Shown: positions 9,240 through 18,017 of the stretch, piece after piece
Layout: each line of letters starts with the position of its first letter
Position numbering within the stretch: the first letter of the stretch is position 1
From: Flavobacteriaceae bacterium
GTDB lineage: Bacteria; Bacteroidota; Bacteroidia; Flavobacteriales; Flavobacteriaceae
Direction of reading: 5' to 3'
Length of the DNA: 64,000 bases
NCBI GenBank assembly: GCA_021647985.1
Contig: JAKITQ010000005.1
Location: 51,359 to 115,358 of the forward strand
Made by a program: the position numbers and the translations under genes
The notes under the pieces: generated by a model
What the model saw: the letters and a program-made list of their open reading frames with translations, nothing else
What the model was told of the DNA's origin: nothing
Database searches by the model: none

Positions 9240-10106
9240 GGTGGGTTCTTCCATAACACCAAGGGGTTTTCGAAGAAAAATAATAATTGCACTAGTAAAA
9301 AACATCAACAAACCATAAACCGCAGGTACTATAGAATATTCGGCATTATTTAAAGCAATTGTCGCTAAGGTTATTGCCAATGTACCATTTTGAACCCCTG
9401 CTTCAATCGAAATACTGATTGCCTGAGGTCTTGTTAACTTAAACAACATAGCCAATAAAAACCCGATTACCATAGTACTAACATTTAATATAATGGATGG
9501 CAAACCAGCTTCTCCCAGGTATGAAAAAAATACATCTTTTATACTAAAAATAACGCCAATTATTACCAAAATAAAAATTATTGCCGAAGCTTTTTTTACA
9601 GGTTTTTCCATTCGTTCTGCAAATTGCTGAAAGTTAGATTTTATCAACATTCCTATACTTACTGGTATGATAACAATAACCATTAACTGTGTTATCATCG
9701 TAATCGAATCTACGGTAACTACTTGACTTTCATTTAAAAACTCTAGCAATGCAAATTGAACTATTATAGGTATTGTAATAATAGATAGGATACTGCTTAT
9801 TGCTGTAAGAGAAACCGAAAGTGCTAAATCTCCTTTAGCCAAATGTGTTAATAAATTTGATGTTGCACCGCCCGGGCAAGCTGACAATAGCATAATTCCA
9901 ATAGCAATGGTTGGCGATAAATCTAATCCCGTTGCAATCAAATATCCTATCAAAGGCAATACTAATATCTGACATACCAGTCCGACTATAACAGCTTTGG
10001 GATAAGTAACAACACGTTTAAAGTCATTTATTGTTAACGACAAGCCCATTCCAAACATGATAATTATTAAAGAAAGTGCTAGAACAATTCCGGTTACTGA
10101 AGTCAT
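9228..10106 (-). CDS. BASS family (bile acid:sodium symporter-like) transporter
   Basis: Integral inner-membrane protein of 292 residues with about 8-10 hydrophobic segments. The two discontinuous-helix motifs of the BASS fold are visible: LLSACPGGATSN in the first half and EAGVQNGTLA in the second. Members move organic anions with Na+; the substrate cannot be told from sequence, and bile acids are unlikely in a free-living flavobacterium. It stands alone on the minus strand, with a structured repeat element upstream (10263-10406). Its 3' end overlaps trmN6 by 12 bp. Confidence 0.85.
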   Translation of the reverse strand: MTSVTGIVLALSLIIIMFGMGLSLTINDFKRVVTYPKAVIVGLVCQILVLPLIGYLIATGLDLSPTIAIGIMLLSACPGGATSNLLTHLAKGDLALSVSLTAISSILSIITIPIIVQFALLEFLNESQVVTVDSITMITQLMVIVIIPVSIGMLIKSNFQQFAERMEKPVKKASAIIFILVIIGVIFSIKDVFFSYLGEAGLPSIILNVSTMVIGFLLAMLFKLTRPQAISISIEAGVQNGTLAITLATIALNNAEYSIVPAVYGLLMFFTSAIIIFLRKPLGVMEEPTLKI

Positions 10107-10495
10107 AGATATAGATTAAAATAGTTAGTATGTTGCCGAAGATAGTAAAAAATATTTTTAAGCCTTTTTCACAATAAATGAATTGTTTAAAATTCAAAAT
10201 AATCTCCTATCTCAACCCTTCATGTAATTTTGAGTTATGCATGTTGAACCTGCCTCACCGGCCAATGTCAATAAGTTAAGCTTTTTTGTTCTTCCCCTTA
10301 CCTTAAAGGGAGTCAAAAAAGGTAAGCATTCAATGATTTTCCCCTTTAGGGTTAGGGTAAAAAATCATTGAATGAGAATTTGGATTCCTTAACTTTTTTA
10401 ACATTGGCCTTTGGGGTATACTGGTACGACTTTTTATAAAATTTCTAGCTTGAACCTAGAGCCTGCCGTCAGGAAGAGAGTTTTTATTCACTAAA
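10107..10495. other. Intergenic region holding structured repeat copy 1
   Basis: 389 bp between two minus-strand genes. It contains repeat copy 1 (10263-10406) with its conserved left flank from about 10221. The rest has no open frame or recognisable RNA. A GC-richer stretch near 10458-10476 resembles palindrome debris. Confidence 0.6.
10263..10406 (+). repeat. Structured repeat, copy 1 (orientation A)
   Basis: Starts with CAATGTCAATAAGTTAAG and ends with a degraded inverse of it. Inside, CTTTTTTG...CAAAAAAG and CATTCAATGATTTT...AAAATCATTGAATG form two hairpins. Copies at 14324, 50871 and 63875 share the same core. The core orientation here matches copy 3 and is opposite to copies 2 and 4, although the left flank (TTATGCATGTTGAACCTGCC) is on the same side as in copies 2 and 4. 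Confidence 0.9.
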
Positions 10496-11866
10496 TTAAG
10501 CCCCTAAATTAAAAGGATTGTACCCTAAATATTCTACCTCTTTTTCATTAAAGCGAACACCGTACGATTCCAATTCTTTTAATATAGGCTCATACACTTC
10601 TTTTGTAATTGGTAATTGTACACCCGGGCTTGTAATTTCTTTATTCAAAATTTTCAAAGTTGCAATTGCAACAGGCAACCCAACTGTTTTTGCCATAGCG
10701 GTATACACCTGATCATCTCCAATAACAACCATATTAGATTCAATTTGTTTTTTCTTACCGTTTAACTCGTAACCAAATTTATGATACATTACAATCATAT
10801 CTTTATCTTCTTCTTCAAGGCTCCAACTATCCATTAATATTTTTTGTAATATCTGTGCAGGTGTAGCATCTTTTAAGGTTACTTTTTTTGATTTACTAAA
10901 TAAATCTAATTCCATTAACTTATCCCATAAAATATCATCTTGATCGATATTTAAATAGTGACGTAATTTTAATTCTACAGAATCTGATGGACTATAAGCT
11001 AAAAAGGAGTTAATAAAATCACGATAGGTCATATTTTCTGAACCTTCCATAACATAGCTATCATCGGTCATGCCTAGTTGAACAAAAACATTCCATGCAC
11101 GAGAAAACCCAACCCTTCTTATTGTACCTCGATATAATGTAAGTACATCTTCTAATCCATAAATCTCTCTGTAGCTTAAAGAATCTCTGTTTGCCAGAGC
11201 CTCAAATTTACCAAAACCTTTTACCTCTAAGAATTCTGTTCTTCTAAATAATTTATGATAGGGAATGTATTTGTATTTCCCTTCTTGTATAAATTTTGCA
11301 ACACCTCCTTGTCCTGCGACAACAACATTTCTTGGGTTCCAGGTGAACTTATAATTCCATAAATTATTATCACTTTCAGGGGCGACTAAACCTCCTGTAA
11401 AAGATTCAAATAAAATCACTTTACCACCTTTGTCTTTTATGGCATCTATAACCTGCATAGCACTCATATGATCAACTCCCGGATCTAGCCCTATTTCATT
11501 CATAAAAACTAGCCCCTTAGATCTAACTTCTTTGTCTAAGGCTTTTAATTCATCAGAAATATAGGAAGCCGTTACAAGGCTTTTACCATAAAAAACACAA
11601 TCTTTAGCAACATCAATATGAAACCTTGCGGGTAACATAGAAATTACGATATCCGCATTTTGAATGATCTTTTTCCTATCTAATTCATTAAAAATATCAA
11701 GCTCCAACACTTTACTATTTGGATGATTTTGAGCTAATTTAATACAATTATCTAGAGATATATCAGCAATTATTACTTGTATTTTTTCTTCAACCGATTT
11801 ATCGAGTAAATACTTTACTAAGGATGATGCTGATCTTCCTGCGCCAATAATTAATATCTTTCTCAT
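10496..11866 (-). CDS. Saccharopine dehydrogenase family protein
   Basis: NAD(P)-dependent oxidoreductase of 456 residues. The N-terminal Rossmann fold starts KILIIGAGRSASSLVKYLL, followed by the saccharopine dehydrogenase C-terminal dimerisation/catalytic region (EIGLDPGVDHMSAMQVIDAI at about residues 123-142). In eukaryotes related proteins act on the lysine-alpha-aminoadipate pathway; in Bacteroidetes the reaction is unsettled, and lysine degradation is the usual suggestion. No lysine-pathway partner lies nearby. A -7 element TAAATTTG is 27 bp upstream. It is divergent from the DUF423 gene. Confidence 0.85.
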   Translation of the reverse strand: MRKILIIGAGRSASSLVKYLLDKSVEEKIQVIIADISLDNCIKLAQNHPNSKVLELDIFNELDRKKIIQNADIVISMLPARFHIDVAKDCVFYGKSLVTASYISDELKALDKEVRSKGLVFMNEIGLDPGVDHMSAMQVIDAIKDKGGKVILFESFTGGLVAPESDNNLWNYKFTWNPRNVVVAGQGGVAKFIQEGKYKYIPYHKLFRRTEFLEVKGFGKFEALANRDSLSYREIYGLEDVLTLYRGTIRRVGFSRAWNVFVQLGMTDDSYVMEGSENMTYRDFINSFLAYSPSDSVELKLRHYLNIDQDDILWDKLMELDLFSKSKKVTLKDATPAQILQKILMDSWSLEEEDKDMIVMYHKFGYELNGKKKQIESNMVVIGDDQVYTAMAKTVGLPVAIATLKILNKEITSPGVQLPITKEVYEPILKELESYGVRFNEKEVEYLGYNPFNLGA

Positions 11867-11893
11867 TCTAATTTATTCTTGTAATTTTGGATT

Positions 11894-11901
11894 CAAATTT
11901 A
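11894..11901 (-). promoter_or_regulatory. Promoter -7 element of the saccharopine dehydrogenase gene
   Basis: Minus strand reads TAAATTTG, an exact TAnnTTTG match, 27 bp before the ATG. Confidence 0.45.
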
Positions 11902-12024
11902 AATATTTCATATCAATAAAAGTATATAATGCCATTTTTTTGCTTAATTTATTATCAACAAATATTGACATCCTTTATTATTGAGTATTTTACTGTATTC
12001 ATTTAATCAAAAACAATTAAAATT

Positions 12025-12093
12025 ATGAAACGAGCATACCAAATTTTGACACACAAGGAAATGAATAATAGCGAACAGCATGTAACCAATTAA
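12025..12093 (+). CDS. Possible 22-residue peptide upstream of the DUF423 gene
   Basis: An ATG at 12025 opens a short frame encoding MKRAYQILTHKEMNNSEQHV plus TN, ending 19 bp before the DUF423 start. It is polar and charged, with no known motif. It could be an upstream leader peptide or chance. There is no Shine-Dalgarno sequence, but those are rare in this window. Confidence 0.2.
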   Translation: MKRAYQILTHKEMNNSEQHVTN

Positions 12094-12112
12094 AAACAAT
12101 AAATACAAACAC

Positions 12113-12487
12113 ATGAAAATAAATTTCACTCTTGCCTCTATTTTAGGACTATTATCTGTTGTATTGGGAGCATTCGGAGCGCATGCCTTAAAAGAATTAT
12201 TAAGTCCCGAAGCATTAAGTAGCTTTGAAACAGGTGTTCGCTATATGATGTACCACAGCATTATTATTTTATTCGTCAACAGCTATTCAGGCTTTACTGA
12301 AAAAATAAAAAAGAAAATCAGTTTGATATTCTTTATTGGTATTCTGTTTTTTTCAGGATCTATTTTCGCTATTTCCACCGGAAGTATAATGGCAAAGTCA
12401 ATTTGGTTTATAACACCTTTGGGTGGCATATTCTTGATTTTAGGATGGTTAATTATGATATTCTCGTTTTTAAAAGCCAAAAATTGA
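12113..12487 (+). CDS. DUF423 family membrane protein
   Basis: Protein of 124 residues with four hydrophobic helices. The N-terminal LGAFGAHALK (residues 18-27) is the DUF423 (YgdD-like) signature, with a conserved YHSIIILFVN in helix 2. It sits in the inner membrane and has no established function. It is divergent from the saccharopine dehydrogenase gene, and pckA follows 83 bp later with its own promoter. Length is normal for the family. Confidence 0.85.
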   Translation: MKINFTLASILGLLSVVLGAFGAHALKELLSPEALSSFETGVRYMMYHSIIILFVNSYSGFTEKIKKKISLIFFIGILFFSGSIFAISTGSIMAKSIWFITPLGGIFLILGWLIMIFSFLKAKN

Positions 12488-12517
12488 AATAATTAATTTT
12501 TTTATTTAAATTATAAC

Positions 12518-12545
12518 TTTGTTTCAACAAGAAAATATAACTTTG
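12518..12545 (+). promoter_or_regulatory. Promoter of pckA, with duplicated -7-like motif
   Basis: TAACTTTG occurs twice, at 12514-12521 and 12538-12545. The TTTG of the first copy sits 16 nt before the second, so the first can serve as the -33 (TTTG) element for the second. The arrangement is either one promoter or two tandem overlapping starts. Confidence 0.55.
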
Positions 12546-12570
12546 TTCTACTCAAAATAACTCAATTTAA

Positions 12571-14187
12571 ATGAATAAAGAACAAGTCACCAATAATTCT
12601 TTAGAAGAATTTGGTATAAAGAATTCAACTACCCATTGGAATTTATCTCCACAGGATTTAATAAAAATTTGCACAGATAAAAATTTAGGTAAAATTGCAA
12701 GCTCAGGTGCTTTGGCTGTTGATACTGGTAAGTTTACAGGTAGATCTCCTAAAGATAGATTTATTGTTAAAGACGAGATATCGAAAGATACTGTTTGGTG
12801 GGATGGCAATATAAATATTCCTTTTGACGCTGATAAATTTGACAAATTATATGACAAAGTAACCCATTATTTATCGGGTAAAGAATTGTACTCCCGAGAT
12901 GCTTTCGCTTGTGCAGATATCCGCTATCGAATGAATATTAGAGTAATTACTGAAATACCTTGGGCGAACTTATTTGCGTATAATATGTTTATAAGACCAA
13001 CTCAAGAAGAGTTAGAAAATTTCTCACCGGAGTGGATCATCCTTCAAGCACCTGGCTTTTTAGCAGATGCTGAACTCGACGGTACAAGGCAACAAAATTT
13101 TGCCATTTTAAATTTTACAAGAAAAATTATTTTAATTGGTGGTACTGGTTACACAGGTGAGGTTAAAAAAGGTGTATTTTCTGCCTTAAATTTTATTTTA
13201 CCGGTATTTAAAAATACTTTACCCATGCATTGTTCTGCAAATGTAGACGATGATGGAGATACTGCTATTTTCTTTGGCTTATCAGGCACTGGCAAAACAA
13301 CATTATCAGCAGATCCTAATCGTAAATTAATTGGCGATGATGAGCATGGTTGGACTAATGATAATGCCATTTTTAATTTTGAAGGAGGCTGCTATGCTAA
13401 AGTTATTGACTTATCAAAAGAAAATGAACCCGATATATTTGATGCTATAAAACCAGGTGCTCTATTAGAAAATGTAGTCTTTAAAGCCGACTCCAATGAG
13501 GTTGATTATAATGATGTTTCGATAACTCAAAACACTAGAGTTAGCTATCCTTTATTTCATATAAATAATATTCAAACGCCTTCTTATGCAAATAATCCTA
13601 AGAATATATTTTTTTTAACAGCAGATGCATTTGGTGTTTTGCCACCAATATCTAAGTTAACTCCTGGCCAAGCTGCATATCATTTTATATCAGGATATAC
13701 AGCAAAAGTTGCTGGTACTGAAGCTGGAATTAACGAACCTGTACCTTCTTTTTCAGCCTGTTTTGGAGCGCCATTTATGCCTTTACATCCTACAAAATAT
13801 GCCGAAATGCTAAGCACAAAAATGAAAGAAACCGGTGTAAACGTATGGCTGATAAATACTGGGTGGACAGGTGGCCCATATGGAATTGGTTCAAGAATTA
13901 AATTAAAATATACTCGCGCAATGATTAATGCGGCCCTAAGCGGAGCAATTGATGAGGTGAACAATGAAACTTATCATATACATTCTGTTTTTGGACTATT
14001 TCAACCAAGAGAGGTTCCTGGTGTACCAACTGAAGTTTTACAATCTAGAAAAACATGGAATAATGACAAAGGGTACTATGAAAAAGCTCATATTTTAGCC
14101 GATTCTTTTAGAAAAAATTTCGAAAAATTTGCAGCGAATGCCAATGACGAAATTCTTGCAGGTGGACCTCCAAAAATAAAGAAATAA
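12571..14187 (+). CDS. pckA: Phosphoenolpyruvate carboxykinase (ATP)
   Basis: Converts oxaloacetate and ATP to PEP, CO2 and ADP, the entry step of gluconeogenesis. The protein has 538 residues, typical for the ATP-dependent enzyme. Key sites are visible: FTGRSPKDRF (55-64), the PEPCK P-loop GLSGTGKTT (236-244), the metal-binding DDEHGW (256-261), and the adenine-binding region near NVWLINTGWTGG. It is the cytosolic single-gene form, transcribed from its own promoter and followed by a terminator. The start ATG leads directly into the family N-terminus. Confidence 0.97.
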   Translation: MNKEQVTNNSLEEFGIKNSTTHWNLSPQDLIKICTDKNLGKIASSGALAVDTGKFTGRSPKDRFIVKDEISKDTVWWDGNINIPFDADKFDKLYDKVTHYLSGKELYSRDAFACADIRYRMNIRVITEIPWANLFAYNMFIRPTQEELENFSPEWIILQAPGFLADAELDGTRQQNFAILNFTRKIILIGGTGYTGEVKKGVFSALNFILPVFKNTLPMHCSANVDDDGDTAIFFGLSGTGKTTLSADPNRKLIGDDEHGWTNDNAIFNFEGGCYAKVIDLSKENEPDIFDAIKPGALLENVVFKADSNEVDYNDVSITQNTRVSYPLFHINNIQTPSYANNPKNIFFLTADAFGVLPPISKLTPGQAAYHFISGYTAKVAGTEAGINEPVPSFSACFGAPFMPLHPTKYAEMLSTKMKETGVNVWLINTGWTGGPYGIGSRIKLKYTRAMINAALSGAIDEVNNETYHIHSVFGLFQPREVPGVPTEVLQSRKTWNNDKGYYEKAHILADSFRKNFEKFAANANDEILAGGPPKIKK

Positions 14188-14230
14188 AATATTTGCTTCA
14201 ATATTATCTTGAGCAATAACACATGCATAA

Positions 14231-14262
14231 TAAAAGCCCTACCCTCTTATGGTAAGGCTTTT
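14231..14262 (+). terminator. Terminator of pckA
   Basis: Stem formed by AAAAGCCCTACC and GGTAAGGCTTTT, with one internal mismatch, ending in T-rich DNA. It may work for both strands. Confidence 0.65.
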
Positions 14263-14307
14263 ATTATTCCAATCAACACTTCGAGTAATTTGGAGTTATG
14301 CATGTTG

Positions 14308-14485
14308 AACCTGCCTCGCCCGCCAATGTCACTAAGTTAAGAAATCCTTATTCTCATTCAATAATTTTTTACCCTAACCCTAAAGGGAAAAATCATTGAA
14401 TGCTTCACTTTTTTGACTCCCTCTTTAGGGAAAGGGGAAGAACAAAAAAAGCTTAACTTATTGACATTGCTCAGGCAGGCAGGTT
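14308..14485 (-). repeat. Structured repeat, copy 2 (orientation B), with outer arms
   Basis: Core 14324-14469 runs from CAATGTCACTAAGTTAAG to CTTAACTTATTGACATTG. Outside this, AACCTGCCT at 14308-14316 is answered by AGGCAGGTT at 14477-14485, so the whole element is a nested palindrome. The core is inverted relative to copies 1 and 3. Confidence 0.9.
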
Positions 14486-14552
14486 ATAACTAAACCACTA
14501 TGGACTTAAAGTCCATAGGTTTTTAAATCTGACTAAAGTCAGCTGTATGTAA

Positions 14553-14717
14553 TCACTCAATGTTAAAATTGTCGTTATCGTTTGTTGACTTTCTATGATG
14601 TTCTAAATAATCGTTAACCTTGATACTGTATACCCATTTGTTCTTTGGTCTAACATACTCACAAAGATAAAAATTTTTAGAAGCTAAAGCGAGATGCACT
14701 AAAGTGCATAGTTTTAA
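14553..14717 (-). pseudogene. C-terminal remnant of an unidentified protein-coding gene
   Basis: On the minus strand a 54-codon open stretch encodes a protein-like sequence containing ASKNFYLCEYVRPKNKWVY and then SIKVNDYLEHHRKSTND, ending at a TGA. An in-frame TAG closes it upstream (14718-14720) and there is no start codon in a sensible place. The amino-acid composition looks like real protein rather than noise. I do not recognise the family; its place next to a repeat copy suggests debris of a mobile-element gene, which is inference. Confidence 0.35.
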
Positions 14718-14871
14718 CTATTTTTGAGACCAATAAATACATGAATATCAAGGAGTTTCTTTATTTAAACATCGATACACAACTAGCTATAATTCAACTG
14801 TATCCAAAAATAAAATAGATTATTGACTATATACCTAACGATTTTAAAATCATAAAATCAGCAATATTTCA

Positions 14872-15966
14872 TTAAAACTCAAATTTTAATTGAACATCAA
14901 TAATGTTTTCATTTTTCTTTGTATTGTTATTTAAATTAGATACCGAAATACCCAATAATCTAACCGAATCTTTTATTTTTTCCTGAAACAATAAATCTTT
15001 TACCGTAGCCAATAAGAGTGCTTTATCCTTTACAAAAAACGGTAATGTTTTACTTCTGGTTTGTTGCGTAAAATCGCTGTATTTAATTTTTAAAGTAACT
15101 GTTTTACCGGCAATTTTCGATTTTAATAAACGACTTTCCAACTCAGCCGCAATTTTATTTAATCGCTCTAGCATATATATTTCGGAAGTTAAATTTTTTA
15201 TGAAAGTATGTTCGGCAGCAACAGACTTTTGAATTCTGTTGGGTTGCACTTCATTGTTATGAATTCCTCTGACAATATTGTAATAATGTGCACCTGCATT
15301 TTTAAAATGTGTAGCTAAAAACTCTAATGGTTTTCCTTTAAGATCCATACCAGTAAAAATACCCAATTGAAACATTTTAGCAGCAGTAACTTTACCTATG
15401 CCGAAGAATTTTTCTATTGGCAAATCTTCTAAAAATAAAATAATCTCTTCTGGTGGAATTGTTTTTTGTCCGTTTGGCTTATTAATGTCTGAAGCAATTT
15501 TTGCAACAAATTTACTCGAAGAAATTCCTGCAGAGGCTTTTAAACCAACTTCATGGTAAATTCTATTTCTTATTTCTTGCGCTATTAATGATGCCGAAGG
15601 ATTATTTTTCTTATTTAAAGTAACATCTAAATATGCTTCATCTAAAGAAAGGGGTTCGACTAGATCTGTATATTCAAAAAATATATTTCTTATTTTCTGA
15701 GATATTTCTTTATATCGAGTAAACCTTGGTTTAACAAAAATTAAATTCGGGCAATTTTTTCTTGCCATAAACCCACTCATAGCAGATCTAACACCAAATT
15801 TTCTAGCCTCATAACTTGCTGCAGCAACTACACCTCTTTCACCTCCACCACCTACAGCAACAGGTTTTCCTTGCAACTCTGGATTGTCCATTTGTTCAAC
15901 AGATGCATAAAAAGCATCCATGTCAATATGTATTATTTTTTGTATGTGTTGACTATCCATAATCAT
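14872..15966 (-). CDS. dinB: DNA polymerase IV (Y-family translesion polymerase)
   Basis: Error-prone lesion-bypass polymerase of 364 residues. Catalytic residues are visible: IHIDMDAFYASVEQ (12-25, with D15) and LSLDEAYLDVT (106-116, with D109 and E110). KFVAKIASDINKPNGQ and the helix-hairpin-helix thumb (FFGIGKVTAAKMFQLGI) follow, then the little-finger domain. The C-terminus ends in DVQLKFEF, which lacks a clear QLxLF beta-clamp-binding peptide; a degenerate clamp motif may be involved. Start: ATG at 15966, or the second ATG two codons later. It is divergent from rlmD. Confidence 0.94.
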   Translation of the reverse strand: MIMDSQHIQKIIHIDMDAFYASVEQMDNPELQGKPVAVGGGGERGVVAAASYEARKFGVRSAMSGFMARKNCPNLIFVKPRFTRYKEISQKIRNIFFEYTDLVEPLSLDEAYLDVTLNKKNNPSASLIAQEIRNRIYHEVGLKASAGISSSKFVAKIASDINKPNGQKTIPPEEIILFLEDLPIEKFFGIGKVTAAKMFQLGIFTGMDLKGKPLEFLATHFKNAGAHYYNIVRGIHNNEVQPNRIQKSVAAEHTFIKNLTSEIYMLERLNKIAAELESRLLKSKIAGKTVTLKIKYSDFTQQTRSKTLPFFVKDKALLLATVKDLLFQEKIKDSVRLLGISVSNLNNNTKKNENIIDVQLKFEF

Positions 15967-16045
15967 GTAAAACTACATAAAATTATAAAAGAAAATCAAG
16001 ATAAATGTAGACTTAATGCTTCCTGAAAAAATCATAAAAATGACT

Positions 16046-16053
16046 TACTTTTG
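16046..16053 (+). promoter_or_regulatory. -7 element of rlmD, 4 nt before the ATG
   Basis: TACTTTTG fits TAnnTTTG exactly and ends only 4 nt before the rlmD ATG at 16058, so transcription would begin at or near the start codon. This also argues against an upstream ATG at 16016 as the real start. Confidence 0.5.
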
Positions 16054-16057
16054 CAAC

Positions 16058-17467
16058 ATGGCAAGAAAGAAAAAATTTCATTTATTTGAAAATATTGAAG
16101 TGATTGATACTGCAGCCAAAGGCAAGTCTGTGGCTAAGGCTCCCGATGGTAGAGTAATTTTTTTACCCAACACAGTTCCTGGAGATATTGTGGATATTCA
16201 AACTGGTAGAAAAAGGAAATCTTATTATGAAGGGAAAGCCGTTAAGTTTCATAAATTATCAGATAAAAGAACCGAACCTGTTTGCGATTATTTTGGTGTT
16301 TGTGGTGGCTGTAAATGGCAAAACATGAAATATGAAGAACAATTGGCCTATAAGCAAAAAGAGGTTACTAATAATTTGATTAGAATTGGTCATTTAGAAT
16401 TGCCAGAAATTACACCTATTGCGGGTTGTAAAGAAATTTATTTTTACCGAAATAAAATGGAATTTTCTTTTTCCGATTCTCGATGGTTAACCCATGAAGA
16501 AATTGAAAGTGGAAAAGATTTTGATGATAAAAATGCCTGTGGATTTCATATACCCAGAATGTGGGATAAAATATTAGACATAGATAAATGCCACTTACAA
16601 GAAGATCCATCCAACGAGATTAGAAATGCCATCAAAAAATTTGCCGTTTCAAATAAAATAAGTTTTTTCAATCCAAGAAATCAACATGGTATGTTGCGCA
16701 CTTTAATGATTCGTATTGTTAAAACTGGTGAAATTATGGTGGTGGTACAATTTTTTGAAGACCATGCAGAAAAACGTGATTTGTTAATGCAATTTATTGC
16801 TGATAAATTTCCACAAATAACATCACTCCAATATGTGATCAATAATAAAGGTAATGACACAATTTACGATCAAAAGGTTATTGTTTTTAAAGGAAGAGAT
16901 CATATTTTTGAAAATATGGAAGGTTTGCAATTTAAAATAAATGCCAAATCTTTTTACCAAACCAATTCCGAGCAAGCGTACGAACTATATAAAATTACTA
17001 GAAATTTCGCCAATTTAACCGGTAGTGAATTGGTATATGATTTATATACAGGAACAGGAACCATTGCACAATTTATAGCCAAAAACGCTAAAAAAGTGGT
17101 GGGTGTAGAATCGGTACCAGAAGCAATTGCCGATGCCAAAGAAAATGCAAAACTTAACAATATTGATAATGTGTCTTTTTTTGTGGGGGATATGGCCAAA
17201 GTGTTTACACAAGATTTTATTCATAAAAATGGTATACCCGATGTGATAATTACAGATCCGCCAAGAGATGGTATGCATAAAAAAGTTGTAGAACAAATAT
17301 TAACAATTTTACCAGAGAAAATTGTATATGTAAGTTGTAATTCGGCAACACAGGCTAGAGATTTGGCTTTGATGGACGAGCATTATAAAATTGTAAAAAC
17401 ACAGGCTGTAGATATGTTTCCACAAACACATCATGTAGAAAATGTGGTACTATTAAAAAAAAGATAA
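16058..17467 (+). CDS. rlmD: 23S rRNA (uracil-5-)-methyltransferase, RlmD/TrmA family
   Basis: SAM-dependent RNA m5U methyltransferase of 469 residues from this start (MARKKKFHLFENIEV). It has an N-terminal TRAM domain, an iron-sulphur cluster site (C76, C82, C85 in CDYFGVCGGC, with a later Cys in DKCHLQ), the SAM loop DLYTGTGTIAQF, and near the C-terminus the nucleophile motif VSCNSATQARDL. In E. coli RlmD modifies U1939; a single Bacteroidetes enzyme may have other uridine targets. An in-frame ATG at 16016 is not used in my view, because the -7 element lies between them. The two envelope genes downstream follow closely. Confidence 0.92.
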   Translation: MARKKKFHLFENIEVIDTAAKGKSVAKAPDGRVIFLPNTVPGDIVDIQTGRKRKSYYEGKAVKFHKLSDKRTEPVCDYFGVCGGCKWQNMKYEEQLAYKQKEVTNNLIRIGHLELPEITPIAGCKEIYFYRNKMEFSFSDSRWLTHEEIESGKDFDDKNACGFHIPRMWDKILDIDKCHLQEDPSNEIRNAIKKFAVSNKISFFNPRNQHGMLRTLMIRIVKTGEIMVVVQFFEDHAEKRDLLMQFIADKFPQITSLQYVINNKGNDTIYDQKVIVFKGRDHIFENMEGLQFKINAKSFYQTNSEQAYELYKITRNFANLTGSELVYDLYTGTGTIAQFIAKNAKKVVGVESVPEAIADAKENAKLNNIDNVSFFVGDMAKVFTQDFIHKNGIPDVIITDPPRDGMHKKVVEQILTILPEKIVYVSCNSATQARDLALMDEHYKIVKTQAVDMFPQTHHVENVVLLKKR

Positions 17468-17513
17468 TACCTTGTTCCGAGATAAAATAAAGAAACTGAA
17501 CTAAATACGTTTA

Positions 17514-18017
17514 ATGAAAAAAAATACTTTATATATTGCTTTAATGTGGATAATAAGCTCATTAATTGTGGCTTGTGAAAAAGATGAAATTTGCTTAGAA
17601 GAAATAACGCCTAAACTTATTATAAGGTTTTATGATTTTGAAAACCCTAATGAATTTAAACCAGTGGCTAAAATCAACGTTCAAATTGAAGGAATTGAGG
17701 GTGATTATTTTGATGTAAGTACCACAACCGACTCTATAGCCATACCCATTAAAGTAACCGAAGATATTTCAAGATTTAAATTAACCATAAACCAAAATGA
17801 TGGTGATGATACAAATGACAATACAGATGTTTTTGACCTAAATTACATTCGAGAAGATATATTTATTTCAAGATCATGTGGTTACAAAACAATTTTTAAC
17901 GAAGTAACTACAAAACTCAATGCAGATTCCGATAACTGGATTATAGAAATAGAAACCGTTGCAAATCCTCAAAATATTTTAAACCAACAATCAAATCATG
18001 TTAAAATATTTCATTAG
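17514..18017 (+). CDS. DUF6452 family lipoprotein
   Basis: Protein of 167 residues with a type II signal peptide: KKN, hydrophobic stretch, lipobox IVAC (lipidated Cys at about residue 21). The mature part is acidic and predicted mostly beta. It begins 46 bp after rlmD and overlaps the next gene by 20 bp, suggesting translational coupling. This rlmD-DUF6452-DUF6048 order is common in Flavobacteriaceae (recalled, not searched). Function unknown; the pairing with a barrel-like protein suggests an outer-membrane role. Confidence 0.75.
   Translation: MKKNTLYIALMWIISSLIVACEKDEICLEEITPKLIIRFYDFENPNEFKPVAKINVQIEGIEGDYFDVSTTTDSIAIPIKVTEDISRFKLTINQNDGDDTNDNTDVFDLNYIREDIFISRSCGYKTIFNEVTTKLNADSDNWIIEIETVANPQNILNQQSNHVKIFH

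Larger units (their letters stand above)
14188..14871. other. 684-bp intergenic region: terminator, repeat copy 2, palindromes, gene remnant
   Basis: Between convergent pckA and dinB. In order: the pckA terminator (14231-14262), repeat copy 2 with both outer arms (14308-14485), a 21-bp palindrome CTATGGACTTAAAGTCCATAG (14498-14518), a smaller one CTGACTAAAGTCAG (14529-14542), and a minus-strand C-terminal gene remnant (14553-14717). Nothing was seen in the last 150 bp. Confidence 0.7.

Noticed and set aside
9228..10106. True bile-acid transport function for the BASS protein
   Set aside because: Fold is clear but the substrate is not; bile acids are improbable for this kind of bacterium.
10347..10360. 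TTAGGGTTAGGG-like telomeric motif inside the structured repeats
   Set aside because: Only about one and a half units per copy and always within the hairpin element; better explained as part of that repeat.
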